Part shown: positions 36,201 through 44,308 of the stretch, in pieces
Position numbering within the stretch: position 1 is the stretch's first letter
How the letters are laid out: every line of letters begins with the position of its first letter
From: Paractinoplanes lichenicola
GTDB lineage: Bacteria > Actinomycetota > Actinomycetes > Mycobacteriales > Micromonosporaceae
NCBI RefSeq assembly: GCF_016785085.1
Contig: NZ_JAENHO010000014.1
Location: 248,001 to 312,000, forward strand
Direction of reading: 5' to 3'
DNA: 64,000 nt
The notes under the pieces: generated by a model
Database searches by the model: none
Told to the model about the DNA's origin: nothing
The model's input: only the letters and a program-made list of their open reading frames with translations
Translations under genes and position numbers: made by a program

Positions 36201-38168
36201 GCCCAGCTGGGCCAGCAGGCGCTTCGGCTCGGCGGCGTACGGGCCCGGGACGTTGATCTGATGACCGGCGAGCGCCCTGGTCAGGGTGGCCAGCTCGGCC
36301 AGCAGCGCCTCGGTGGCGGTCACGTGATCGGCCCAGACCGTGCGCCAGTGCTGGTCGGTGAGCAGGCGGCCGAGGCGGTCGGTCCACGCGCCCTCGCGGC
36401 GGCGCAACCAGGCCAGGGCGTCGTGCAGGTCGTCGCGGACGGCGGCGACGTTCGTATCGCGTACGGCGGTGAGGTCGAGGCCTTGGGCGGCGAGGGCGTT
36501 GACCTCATCGCGCAATTTGTCTGCTTCGGCGCGGGCCCGGGCCTCGTCGGCGGCGGACGGGAGATCATCGGTGGCCGGCAGCGGTTGCAGCGCTTGTCTC
36601 TTGTCCGCATTGGTCAGCGTGTTGGCCAGTTGCAGCAGCGTGGCGAACTCGTTGCCGTCCAGCGGCGGCGGCCCCGACACCGGATCCGGGATGCCGCCCT
36701 GGGTCGCGGCCCGCTCGCGCAGCCACGCCCCCACCTCGACCGGGCTGAGCGGGGCGCCGTCGATCACATACGTGACCGCCTCGTTCTCGGCGATCGCGCG
36801 CAGCCCGCCGAGCGCCGTCGCCAGCTCGCGCTCGGCCTCCTCGAGCAGCGAGGTGAGCCGCTCGACCCGGCGCGCCTCGGCCGCCTTGTCGAGGGTGGCG
36901 GCCCGGTCGGACAGCTCCCGGGCGGCCAGCTGCAGCTGCACGAGCTGGTCGGTGGTGCGGCCGAGCACGGCCAGGCAGAGCGAGCGGATCTCCTCGGGCA
37001 GCCCGTCCCGCAGCACCCGCAGCGGATCCTCCTTCTGCGCGACGACCAGCACCCGCTTGCCGTTCGCCATCAGGTGACAGATCAGGTTGCGGATCGTGTG
37101 GGTCTTGCCGGTGCCGGGCGGGCCCTGCACGGCGACGTTGCGATGCTGTGCCAGCCGGCGGGCGATCGACTCCTGCGCCTCGTTGGTCGGCAGCGGCATG
37201 AGCAGCCGCTCGCCGACGCGCTGCCACTGGCCGGGATCGTCGCCGGGCATCCGCAGCTTGCTCGGCTCGTGCGCGACGATCGCGGCCAGCGCGCCGACCG
37301 CCTCGGTGTCGCCGGTCAGCAGGCGGTCGCGCAGGTTTTCCAGGAAGCCGCGGAGCAGCCGCTGCTTGGGCCGGGCGAACAGGACCCCGACGTCCTTGAT
37401 GTGCGGGCTGGTCGTCTCCTCGCTGGTGATCAGGCGGTCGTAGCCGAGCCGGCCCAGCGCGCGCTCGAACAGCTCACGGCGGTCGAGGTCGTTCCACAGG
37501 TCGACCTCGAGGGTGCCGGCCGGGCCGGCCAGGGCGACGAGCTGGCTCAGATAGCGGTCGTCGATGCCGTTGAGGGCGTCGGTCTGCAGCCGCGACGGGC
37601 CCGCCGGGGAAACGGTGATCATCGAGCGGTCGGGCTCGTACTCGATCAGCACCGGCGTCGCGACCAGCGGATAGCGCACCCGCTCGCCGTTGATCACGGT
37701 CTCCAGCAGGCCGTGGCCCCAGACCAGCTCGGTGGTGGCCGCGGTCATGTCGAGCTGGTGCATGAGGTCGAACAGGCGGCGGTGCAGGGCGCGGGTCTTC
37801 TCGGCCTCGGCGGTCGCGTACGCCCAGGGGCGCCAGACCTCGTCGCGCCAGGTGGTGAACTGCTCGTCGTCGCCGTCGTATGTGGGCTCCGACTCGGCCG
37901 CCGTCGTCGTCACGTCGCGGCGGAGGGCGGCCGGCACCTGCACGGGCGGGGGCAGCTCGGGCAGGCCGACCCGCAGCCAGCCCGTTTTGTCTTCCGTGGG
38001 CGGGGCGAGCTCGCACTCGGGGTGATCGGGCAGGGCGTCCAGGCGCAGGGCATCGGCGGGCACCGTCCGTGCGGGGCGTTCCATCTGAGCCCGTACGGAG
38101 AGCAGATAGTCGGCGACCGCAACGGCCCTGTCCCGGATCGTGGTGGGCGACTCCAGCTGCTCGGCCAT
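33252..38168 (-). CDS. Fusion of SF1 helicase, Vsr-like nuclease and arginase-family domain
   Basis: One 1638-residue frame. Residues 1-320 are an N-terminal accessory region. 325-1260 is a UPF1/Dna2-like SF1 helicase: Walker A GPPGTGKT (349-356), a long helical insert, Walker B VVIVDEAS (999-1006), VVVGDDQQ (motif III), TFQGDERD and INVAASRAR (motifs V/VI). 1285-1385 is a Vsr/DUF559-type endonuclease with SDFERD, YRIDFVL (D1315) and ECDGDAYH (1329-1336). 1394-1638 is a ureohydrolase with GGDC (1457-1460), WFDAHGD (D1484, H1486, D1488) and HIDLDVLDP (D1573, D1575). No stop separates the nuclease and arginase parts. The helicase-nuclease pair suggests DNA surveillance; the arginase part is unexpected. 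Confidence 0.88.
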   Translation of the reverse strand: MAEQLESPTTIRDRAVAVADYLLSVRAQMERPARTVPADALRLDALPDHPECELAPPTEDKTGWLRVGLPELPPPVQVPAALRRDVTTTAAESEPTYDGDDEQFTTWRDEVWRPWAYATAEAEKTRALHRRLFDLMHQLDMTAATTELVWGHGLLETVINGERVRYPLVATPVLIEYEPDRSMITVSPAGPSRLQTDALNGIDDRYLSQLVALAGPAGTLEVDLWNDLDRRELFERALGRLGYDRLITSEETTSPHIKDVGVLFARPKQRLLRGFLENLRDRLLTGDTEAVGALAAIVAHEPSKLRMPGDDPGQWQRVGERLLMPLPTNEAQESIARRLAQHRNVAVQGPPGTGKTHTIRNLICHLMANGKRVLVVAQKEDPLRVLRDGLPEEIRSLCLAVLGRTTDQLVQLQLAARELSDRAATLDKAAEARRVERLTSLLEEAERELATALGGLRAIAENEAVTYVIDGAPLSPVEVGAWLRERAATQGGIPDPVSGPPPLDGNEFATLLQLANTLTNADKRQALQPLPATDDLPSAADEARARAEADKLRDEVNALAAQGLDLTAVRDTNVAAVRDDLHDALAWLRRREGAWTDRLGRLLTDQHWRTVWADHVTATEALLAELATLTRALAGHQINVPGPYAAEPKRLLAQLGEIRQRFATGRGLSRLLQSGLFRLADEVRVDGEPLRTAEDVDVVVAWVRRAQARQRLGGHWSEWRQRLAIADPPGGWGDPEVWAGALLAEAGQSLDWDVRHWPALAERLSHLVPQTELDLDPARLATVAALLDAAPMVYDLDARNERQKRIKDQLASWPHLGKAWATLDGWDEELAEVRRLSELRPAALDFRIKLDKLTKAAPEWAAQIEAGRVPPVSGKACLEAWQWRRAQTWFDDVIGSVDPAVLAKRVESARDKIRRRTAELVVASAWLEVSRSLDDRRRAALADWTTALRKIGKGTGRTAAAWQAHAQRAMESAVEAVPVWVMSVDRAIEQFAGGARFDVVIVDEASQADLFALPVLSLAERAVVVGDDQQIGPQLGFVGPVAGLIHSHLDDVPSAEHFDPESSLYDHAVRRSPERILLTEHFRCVPQIIEFSSRHYYDGKIMPLRADRPAFAPIRTVFLPAGVRQQLSGFGDVNVAEAEALVQQVAAIVRDPRYDGRTLGVISMLSTSGQAGYLLHQLREEIGEDEIQARRLRVGDAYTFQGDERDVVLVSMVVSDNDPKVAAFTKREYHRRINVAASRARDQLWIFHSVRPGSLLADDARGLLLSYALNLAPAEEVIDLAVRCESDFERDVLGRLSARGFRPIPQFRIGAYRIDFVLNAPDGRRLAIECDGDAYHGPEQWESDMRRQAVLERVGNCVFVRIRGSIFAREPEAAMAPVWQRIAELGITPPPRRTVLEVGQWQGSGSPDARRLVEGANVLASMIPSDRRVRVPVTDSLAGNLAAIRAAVTDPPMVTVGGDCGVELAPIEAALERHGDGLVVVWFDAHGDLNTPESSPSGAFHGMVLRTLLGEGPAELAPRRVLRPAQVVLAGVRALDVSEKQYISDTGIEVAAFDELPSVVAAAGARAVYIHIDLDVLDPAFFSSVGYPEPDGVRPERLAAAVRALTERFPLAGLGITEYQPGDPADREVLAGLVRAIF

Positions 38169-38279
38169 CCTCCGAAGTCTAGGACTCCCCGTCTCGTGCC
38201 ACGGGGTGGCGCGCGATCGCGGTCACCTGCCCTGGCCAGCTATGGTGTCCGCTGATCACTGTCGGGGAGCGGGGAGAAC

Positions 38280-39560
38280 GTGAGCGACAACGCATCGGGC
38301 ACGCCGGACGAGAACCGCCCGGAATCCTCGGGCAATCCGCCGCCCTCCGACCCTACGGCGCAGCCGCCCTCCGACCCTTACGGTCCTCAAGGGCAACCGC
38401 CGTCTGATCCGAACGGGCAACCGCCTTCGCCGCCTCATGGGCAGCCACCTTCACCGTCTTTTGGGCAGCCGCCTTCCCCGTACGCTCCGCCCGGGCCCTC
38501 GCAGCCGCCCGCTGATCCGCCGCCGGGGCAGGATCCGTGGCAGGGTTACGTCGATCCGAACCAGACGCCGCCTCCGCCTCCGCCGCCGAGTTACGGCGTC
38601 CCCGGCCAGCAACCACCCGCGTACGGCACCCCGCCGCCCGGGTACGGCACTCCACCGCCCGGGTACGGCACGCCGCCGCCCGGCTACGGCCCTCCCCCGT
38701 ACGGGAATCAAGGTTTTGGCGCCCCTGGTTATGGGCCGCCGCCCGCCTACGGGCTGCCCTCCAACTACTACGCCGGCCCCGAGGACCCGCTGGTCAGCCC
38801 CGACTTCGCGGGCTGGTTCCGGCGCAGCTTCACCCTGCTGTCGGCCGTCTGGCAGCCGATGACGCTGGTGCAGCTGGTCTGGGCGGTCCCCCTGCTGGCC
38901 GTCGGCATCGTGGGCGCCTTCATCACGTCGGACGCCGCGGTCATCACCGACCCGCAGGACGTCTCGTTCGACGACTTCGTCGCGCCGCTGCTGGTGATCC
39001 TGCCGTTCACGCTGGCCGCCGTCGTGCTCAGCATGGTCGGGCAGCTGGCCACGCTCGACATCCTCGTGCAGCGCGCCACCGGCCGGCCGATCTCGGTCAC
39101 CGAGGCCGTCAAGAACGGTCTGCGCCGCTTCTTCCCGCTGCTCGGCTGGCAGATCGTGGCCGGCCTGATGATCCTGGTCGGGCTCCTGTTCTGCATCCTG
39201 CCCGGCATCTATTTCGGGCTCGTCTGCTCGATCCTGACCCCGATCATTCTGCTCGAACGCGGGCAAGGGGTCGGCCGGGCCTTCCAGCTGTTCCACGCCG
39301 ACTTCGGCGCCGCGCTCGGCCGGATCGCGACGATCTTCGGCTTCTACATCGCGTTCGCGTTCGTCGAGGGCATCTTCACCACGGCGATCGACCCGTCGGG
39401 CACCGCGGGCACGGGTATCGCCCTGTTCACGGCCGTGCTGTCGACCGGCTTCTCGGTGGCCTCGGGCGTGGTGATCAGCCCGCTGGTGCTGACCGCGTAC
39501 GCCGACATGCGGGCCCGCCACGAGCCGTTCTCCACGGCGTACCTGGTGCCTCAGCCCTGA
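38280..39560 (+). CDS. Membrane protein with a Pro/Gly/Tyr-rich repeat N-terminus
   Basis: 426 residues from GTG at 38280. The first 165 residues are a disordered tail made of PP(S/D)P units and three to four copies of GTPPPGY, encoded by 21-base DNA repeats near 38622-38690. From about residue 175 a membrane domain follows with six or so hydrophobic segments and the feature FCILPGIYFGLVCSILTPI. This fits the glycerophosphodiester-phosphodiesterase membrane-domain (DUF7847-like) family. Function is unknown; such tails often mediate clustering or cell-wall contacts. It is divergent from the helicase fusion gene with 111 bases between them. Confidence 0.85.
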   Translation: MSDNASGTPDENRPESSGNPPPSDPTAQPPSDPYGPQGQPPSDPNGQPPSPPHGQPPSPSFGQPPSPYAPPGPSQPPADPPPGQDPWQGYVDPNQTPPPPPPPSYGVPGQQPPAYGTPPPGYGTPPPGYGTPPPGYGPPPYGNQGFGAPGYGPPPAYGLPSNYYAGPEDPLVSPDFAGWFRRSFTLLSAVWQPMTLVQLVWAVPLLAVGIVGAFITSDAAVITDPQDVSFDDFVAPLLVILPFTLAAVVLSMVGQLATLDILVQRATGRPISVTEAVKNGLRRFFPLLGWQIVAGLMILVGLLFCILPGIYFGLVCSILTPIILLERGQGVGRAFQLFHADFGAALGRIATIFGFYIAFAFVEGIFTTAIDPSGTAGTGIALFTAVLSTGFSVASGVVISPLVLTAYADMRARHEPFSTAYLVPQP

Positions 39561-40315
39561 ATCTCTTCGGGGTCGCGTCCCACCGCGGACCGGCCCCCGT
39601 CGACCGGGATGATCGCGCCGTTGATGAACGACGAGCGGTCCGACAGCAGGAAAGCGGCCGCCTCGGCCACCTCGCTCGTCCGGCCCATCCGGCCCAGGGG
39701 CTGCAACAGGCGGATCTCCCGGTCGAATCCGTCGCGCCCGGCCGGGTCGAGGGCGGCCAGGTGCACGTCCGACCGTTCGGTGCCGATCGAGCCGAGAGCC
39801 AGGGCGTTGACCCGTACGGAATGACGCCCGTAATCAACCGCGAGCGCGCGGGTCAGCCCCTCCACCGCCGCCTTGGCCGTCGCGTAGGCGAAGGCCCCGC
39901 GCACCGCCCGTTGCGCCTGGTGCGACGACACGTTGACGATCGACCCCGGCACCCCGGCCGCCAGGAAAGCGTTGATGGCCGCCGAACATCCGGCCACCAC
40001 CGGGTCGACGTTCCGGGCGATCAGCGCCGCCGCCTCCGAAGCCGGCATCTCGTGCAGCCAGCCGCCCGGGAAGGTCGCCGCGTTGTTGACCCAGCCCCGC
40101 AGGTCGCCCGCCGCTTCGACCGCCTGCGCGACCACGGTCTCGTCCGCGGCGTCCCCGGCCACGACCACCACCCGGCCCGCATGCTCGGCCGTCCAGTCGA
40201 GGCCCCGCTCGTCGAACTCGACGACCACGACCCGGGCGTCGTCCTCGAGCAGCCGCTCGACGATCGCCCGCCCGACCCCGCGGCCGCCTCCGGTAACCAC
40301 AAATGAAGAAGTCAC
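39551..40315 (-). CDS. SDR family oxidoreductase
   Basis: 254-residue classical SDR. The cofactor motif is VVTGGGRGVGRA (residues 6-17), WVNNAA replaces NNAG, the catalytic serine is in IVNVSSHQAQ, and the YxxxK pair is YATAK. It has the typical C-terminal FLLSDRSSFINGAIIPVDGG. Substrate is unknown. It overlaps the 3' end of the proline-rich membrane gene by ten bases, in convergent orientation. Start ATG at 40315. Confidence 0.92.
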   Translation of the reverse strand: MTSSFVVTGGGRGVGRAIVERLLEDDARVVVVEFDERGLDWTAEHAGRVVVVAGDAADETVVAQAVEAAGDLRGWVNNAATFPGGWLHEMPASEAAALIARNVDPVVAGCSAAINAFLAAGVPGSIVNVSSHQAQRAVRGAFAYATAKAAVEGLTRALAVDYGRHSVRVNALALGSIGTERSDVHLAALDPAGRDGFDREIRLLQPLGRMGRTSEVAEAAAFLLSDRSSFINGAIIPVDGGRSAVGRDPEEIQG

Positions 40316-40344
40316 TGTCAGGTCTTACCCGGGTGCGCGATTTC

Positions 40345-40701
40345 TCAGCGCCGCCCGAGCGCGGACCAGATCTCGGCGACCGTCTGGAACTCCTGGCCCT
40401 CCGGGAGGCTGTCGATGTCGGCCAGCACGTCGTCGGGGGCCAGCAGCGTCTCGGCGCTGTCCCGCAGCTTCACCCGATCACCCGGCAGCGCCGAGCGCCC
40501 GATGTAGCGCCCGAACCGGCTGATGTCGTTCGCCTCGCCGTCCTCGAGGATGGGGCTGACGTTCGGCTCGCCGTCGGCGGGCGGCTCCGGCACCCGGCTC
40601 TCGTCGGCATGTCCGCCACCGACACCCTGCACAAGGTCGCGAACCTCTTGGGCCAGCTCGTCATCGACACGCGCGCTGTGCTTGTTGCTTCCCCTGTCCA
40701 T
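40345..40701 (-). CDS. DUF2795 domain-containing protein
   Basis: 118 residues from ATG at 40701; the frame is open further upstream but the extra part is Arg-rich and unlike the family. The C-terminal 60 residues match the DUF2795 pattern: DISRFGRYIGRSALPGDR, then LLAPDDVLADIDSLPEGQEF and VAEIWSALG. The N-terminal half is acidic and probably disordered. The family is small, mostly actinobacterial, and has no known role. It lies 29 bases upstream of the SDR on the same strand. Confidence 0.8.
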   Translation of the reverse strand: MDRGSNKHSARVDDELAQEVRDLVQGVGGGHADESRVPEPPADGEPNVSPILEDGEANDISRFGRYIGRSALPGDRVKLRDSAETLLAPDDVLADIDSLPEGQEFQTVAEIWSALGRR

Positions 40702-40925
40702 CCCCGCGAAGTTCCCGAGCACCTCCCCGATAAACCGCACGGTGACGCTCATCAACCAATCAGGCGAACCCCGCAACCCCGGCACCCACACCGCCCGGCG
40801 CGCGGCCCGCACCGCCCGGCGCCCGCACGGATCTTCGGGCCTCCCCTACCCCATTTCACCGGCCCGGACATGGCGACGCGCACCGCCGGTGGCCGGCCGG
40901 TGCGCGTCCGGGCTGCTGGTGGGGG

Positions 40926-41594
40926 TCAGGGGAACTGCATGCGGCGCGGGCGTGGGATCACGGGCGGGGGCAGCGGCAGGTCGTCGAGATGGCTCCAGTT
41001 GAGCGAGCCGTTGTCGGTCGACTTGATCTCGCCGAGGCAGGCGCGGAGCAGCCCCAGGTTGGGCGCACCGGCGAACCCGGCGATGACGACCTCGGGTTTC
41101 GGATCGATCTGAGCGATCGCGGCGCAGATCTTGGCAACTTCACGCTCGTCGACCGCGTCGAGCGGCAGCGGGGCCTCGGCCTGCGACCGCCGCCACGGCG
41201 GGCCGAACCGGCGCAGCAGCTCACGGGTGAGCCGGCCGAACGAGCGCCCGACCGGCGCGTCGAGCATCGAGTCACGGGCGGACTGCCCGAAACACCACGG
41301 CACCACGACGTGGCCGTTGATCACGACCAGCTGGTAGACCGACTTGGGAACGGTGATGATCTCGGCACCGGGGAGCGTGCCCAGGAACAGCACCAACTCC
41401 TCGTAGGGAAGCGGCCATCGCGGATTCGCGATCACTCGTTCCATGGTCTGCGTCATCGCGGGGTGGGCGTGAATCTCACGCTCCATCGCGGTGCTCAAGG
41501 CTTCCGGCACCCGAGTCCACAGTTCGCCGGCAACCTTGTCGCCGAACTGTTCGACCACCCACTCGCTCGGACCAACCAGAACGTCTGGGCGCAT
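40926..41594 (-). CDS. Conserved-looking protein of unknown function (222 aa)
   Basis: Soluble and mixed alpha/beta by composition, with no signal peptide or membrane segment. I do not recognise the family. Features: an N-terminal helix-rich part (WTRVPEALSTAMEREIHAHPAM), a central hydrophobic block (AEIITVPKSVYQLVVINGHVVVPWCFG), and a C-terminal part (KPEVVIAGFAGAPNLGLLRACLGEI) ending in a Pro-rich tail. Codon use matches neighbours. It starts at ATG 41594 next to a gene-free stretch. Confidence 0.6.
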   Translation of the reverse strand: MRPDVLVGPSEWVVEQFGDKVAGELWTRVPEALSTAMEREIHAHPAMTQTMERVIANPRWPLPYEELVLFLGTLPGAEIITVPKSVYQLVVINGHVVVPWCFGQSARDSMLDAPVGRSFGRLTRELLRRFGPPWRRSQAEAPLPLDAVDEREVAKICAAIAQIDPKPEVVIAGFAGAPNLGLLRACLGEIKSTDNGSLNWSHLDDLPLPPPVIPRPRRMQFP

Positions 41595-42432
41595 TCGTTA
41601 CCACCACCGTCCGTGTCGCTGGCGTTACTGCTGGCTAGAAGAGTTCCACTTCCGGTGATCGACTGGAAGGGTCCACTTTCCTAGATCCCAAAAACGCCCG
41701 TGAATGAAATCCAGCGAAACGATCAAAAGCTAGCCACGACGATGGAGCAGCAGGTCGAGACCCTGCGAAACATGCAACTTGCACGGCGAACCGCGCGTGC
41801 AAGTTGCATGTCGGCCTCGCATTTCACCCCGTGGAACCAGTAAATCACTCAGATATTTCAGGGTGGTGACCAGCGCGCAAACATCCACTCACAGTGACGA
41901 TCGACAGCGCCTCGACCTGCGGCTCCCCGACCCTCAACCCCATGCACCCGTACGTCGTCCCGCCCACCCGCAAGATCCAGAAGCCCTCGGCAGGCACGCC
42001 CGAACCGCGGGGTCAACCCCATCGCCCCGATAACGCTAGTTCGCGCCCGACCAGACCGTTGTCGGATTTCCGTCAGTGCCACTCTTCCCAATGGGGATAC
42101 GCGCCATAGACCCGTTTCGCCCGATCAGAGCGACCCGCCCCACCCTCCACGAGCAACGGTCCACAAGCGACGCTCGCCCGGCCGGTAACCCAGAGACACC
42201 AAGGCGCCGCCGCACCCATCCCGCAGCATGGGCACTTTAGGTAGCCATTCGACCACTGTGAGCAATCGCACGCCGTTGCCATTCCCGGCAATCGCTCACG
42301 CGCAATCCGAGGCCGAACCACTCCCCTGCCCACTGAGCAAATTCATTCACCCCCACCGAACGCCGCAACTTCACCTGCTCACGCAGCGATCAAGACCGGT
42401 CGCCCCGATAATCCGCAAGGAGTGTGGGCGAT
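41595..42432. other. Gene-free 0.84 kb
   Basis: No convincing gene is found. The sequence is less GC-rich than its surroundings. It contains a hairpin or twin-palindrome at 41771-41810. A minus-strand frame at 42073-42333 encodes a Cys-rich 86-residue peptide (CPCCG), but it lacks coding bias and a ribosome site. The lower GC and lack of genes could mark the edge of acquired DNA next to the toxin cassette. Confidence 0.5.
41771..41810. repeat. Long inverted repeat of two TGCAA(C/G)TTGCA palindromes
   Basis: CATGCAACTTGCAC (41771-41784) and GTGCAAGTTGCATG (41797-41810) are exact reverse complements with a 12-base GC-rich loop. Each arm also contains an 11-base palindrome (TGCAACTTGCA, TGCAAGTTGCA), whose centres are 25 bases apart. 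It can be a strong RNA hairpin or a double operator. Confidence 0.75.
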
Positions 42433-42747
42433 CTAGCCGAAGTAGGCGTGCGCCGTTTCGGGCCACTCCCCCGACTTGGCCCGGGCCCGCAGAATCGCCG
42501 CCACGACCTGCGTGAAGGACGCCCGATCGACCCCGGCGGAGGATCCGCTGACGTCGGACGTTCGCAGGTCGGCCGTGAGACCCCCGACCGGCTGCCCCTG
42601 CGGGTCGGCCGGTCGAACGGTTTCCGCGGAACTGTCGAGAACCACGAACCCCGACCCGCTACGCCCCTGATCGCCCTCCCACCGGTACAGAGCGCCGTGC
42701 GGGAGCAGCGCCTGGCGCCACACCCCAAGGTTGAAAGCCGCGACCAC
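42433..42747 (-). CDS. Candidate immunity protein for the adjacent toxin (104 aa)
   Basis: Start GTG at 42747, with GAGGGGG five bases upstream. 104 residues, acidic, with no signal peptide or membrane segment. The N-terminal part (FNLGVWRQALLPHGALYRWE) is beta-like; the C-terminal part is helical (ASFTQVVAAILRARAKSG). I do not recognise the family. It begins 27 bases after the stop of the WXG-type toxin gene on the same strand, the standard position for the cognate immunity gene in polymorphic toxin loci. The role is inferred from that position only. Confidence 0.6.
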   Translation of the reverse strand: MVAAFNLGVWRQALLPHGALYRWEGDQGRSGSGFVVLDSSAETVRPADPQGQPVGGLTADLRTSDVSGSSAGVDRASFTQVVAAILRARAKSGEWPETAHAYFG

Positions 42748-42773
42748 CTGAGCCCCCTCGAACCGACCGAATC

Positions 42774-43997
42774 CTACTGACGCTGATAACCGAAGCCGTC
42801 CGCCGCCGCGGCCTCCGGGTGCCACTCGTAGCCGGCCTCCAGGGTCGCGTTGTGCGCCCGCCGATAGCTGGGGTCGCCGGTGTCGATCATGTATTGCGCC
42901 TCATAGCGTTCATGGTTCAACCAGACGATGTCCTCGGGATGAGGATTTCCGGTCCGGAGCCGCTCCCATGCCTCCGCGATTCGCGGGTTCGATCCGAACC
43001 GGGCTATCTCCGCGGGTTCGCCGTCATAGAGATCGAGAACGTGATCCTCCAGGAACACGTGGCTCTTGACCTGGCGGACGTCCGCCTCGCTGAAGCCGTA
43101 ACGGCTCGCCGTCGTGGCCACCTCGGCGACGTCGCCGGTGGCCGCCCGGATCCGCTCGTAGCTCTGCTCCGCCCAGGTGACCTCGAAGTCGAACTCGTTC
43201 CGGGGCCGCCGGATCTCTCCACCGGTGGCGCGTGACCCCGCACCACTCCCGCCGCCTGACGAATCCGGGAGCAGGCGCTTCAACGCCTCGATCAGCTTGC
43301 CCAGGCGATCGCTCTCCGTCAGCAGGCGCCGTAGGCTGGCCAGCAGGTCTCGCAGCCAGCCGGCGATCCGGGCCGCCCAGGAAGCGCACAACGCGGAGAC
43401 CTGACCCACCACCACCGGTGTGGCCAGCCCCGCCGTGGCGATCAACTCGGCCGCGTAGACGATCAGGCGGGACACGACCGTGGCCACCGCGTCGCGGACC
43501 ATCAGGCGGACCGTGCCGATCAGGGCGCCCGCCCCCTCGGTCATCGCGGCCATCGTGTCGGCGGCGCGGGCCAAGGTCTGCAACGTCTGCGCATGCCCGG
43601 CCGACCACGTGCGGTACGCCTCGGCCGCCGCGCCCGACCAGCCGGCGAGCTCGGCCTCCGTCGTACGGGCCAGGGTTTGGGCCTCTGACGACAGCGAAGC
43701 GGCGACGTGCTGCCAGCTCCGGGCGTGGGCGGCGATCTGCTCCGGGTCGCCGGCCAGCCAGTCCAGCGCCTCCGACAACGGCTTCACGTGCTCGATCAGC
43801 CACGCGATGCCGTACTGCAGCAGCGCCCCGGCCGGGTCGGTCGCCAGGGCCAGCGCGTCGAGCCCGCCGCCGACCACGCCGAGGGTGCCGTCGACCCAGC
43901 TGCCGTCGCGCACGCCGGAGGCGATCAGCTCGATGTCCTCGGCGATCCACACTCCCGCCCACGGGCTCGGCGCCGATGCGATCACGGGGCTGGTCAC
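42774..43997 (-). CDS. WXG100-type type VII secretion effector with a C-terminal toxin-like domain
   Basis: 407 residues. Residues 70-150 form the helical WXG-like hairpin, with W-S-G at 120-122 (ELAGWSGAAAEAYR). A hydrophobic stretch at 160-212 follows. A Gly/Ser linker (248-260) leads to a C-terminal domain of about 140 residues. That domain has conserved-looking polar motifs: VKSHVFLEDHVLDLYDG, WLNHERYEAQYM and RRAHNATLEAGYEWHP. The family of this domain is not recognised; the His/Glu pattern suggests a hydrolase or nuclease. It overlaps the EspC-like gene by four bases. Confidence 0.72.
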   Translation of the reverse strand: MTSPVIASAPSPWAGVWIAEDIELIASGVRDGSWVDGTLGVVGGGLDALALATDPAGALLQYGIAWLIEHVKPLSEALDWLAGDPEQIAAHARSWQHVAASLSSEAQTLARTTEAELAGWSGAAAEAYRTWSAGHAQTLQTLARAADTMAAMTEGAGALIGTVRLMVRDAVATVVSRLIVYAAELIATAGLATPVVVGQVSALCASWAARIAGWLRDLLASLRRLLTESDRLGKLIEALKRLLPDSSGGGSGAGSRATGGEIRRPRNEFDFEVTWAEQSYERIRAATGDVAEVATTASRYGFSEADVRQVKSHVFLEDHVLDLYDGEPAEIARFGSNPRIAEAWERLRTGNPHPEDIVWLNHERYEAQYMIDTGDPSYRRAHNATLEAGYEWHPEAAAADGFGYQRQ

Positions 43998-44308
43998 CGG
44001 CCGCCCCGAATCCGGTCGAACTCGCCGGCCCGCCGCCGGTCGACGCCGTCATAACCCTCGGCGGTCGCCCGCAGGCGCGCAGCCGTGTCGTGCAGCGCCG
44101 CGCCGGCCGCGGTGATTCCGTCCACCAACGTGTCCTGCAGAGCGCCGAGCACCGCCGGCACCAGCAAACACAATTTCCCGTACGACCCCGGGCCCGCCCG
44201 CACCGCACTCCCGGCGCGCGCCGCCTGATCGACCCGGTCGCCGATCGCCGCGACCGACGCCGCATGGGTGACCAGCTCGCCCGGCCGCACCCCGACGTGA
44301 TCACTCAT
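43994..44308 (-). CDS. EspC-like type VII secretion target (104 aa)
   Basis: Small helical protein of the type VII secretion target family (PF10824, EspC-like). The sequence shows the family's opening (VGVRPGELVTHAASVAAIGDRV) and a second helix (LQDTLVDGITAAGAALHDTAARLRATAEGYDGVD). The ATGAGTGA at 44301-44308 makes its start overlap the stop of the YbaB-like gene, and its stop overlaps the toxin start (ATGA). This tight coupling suggests co-secretion or pairing with the toxin's WXG domain. Confidence 0.82.
   Translation of the reverse strand: MSDHVGVRPGELVTHAASVAAIGDRVDQAARAGSAVRAGPGSYGKLCLLVPAVLGALQDTLVDGITAAGAALHDTAARLRATAEGYDGVDRRRAGEFDRIRGGR

Noticed and set aside
42073..42333. 86-residue Cys-rich minus-strand frame with CPCCG
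   Set aside because: No ribosome site with good spacing, poor coding bias and no family match. Kept as a possibility only in the intergenic note.
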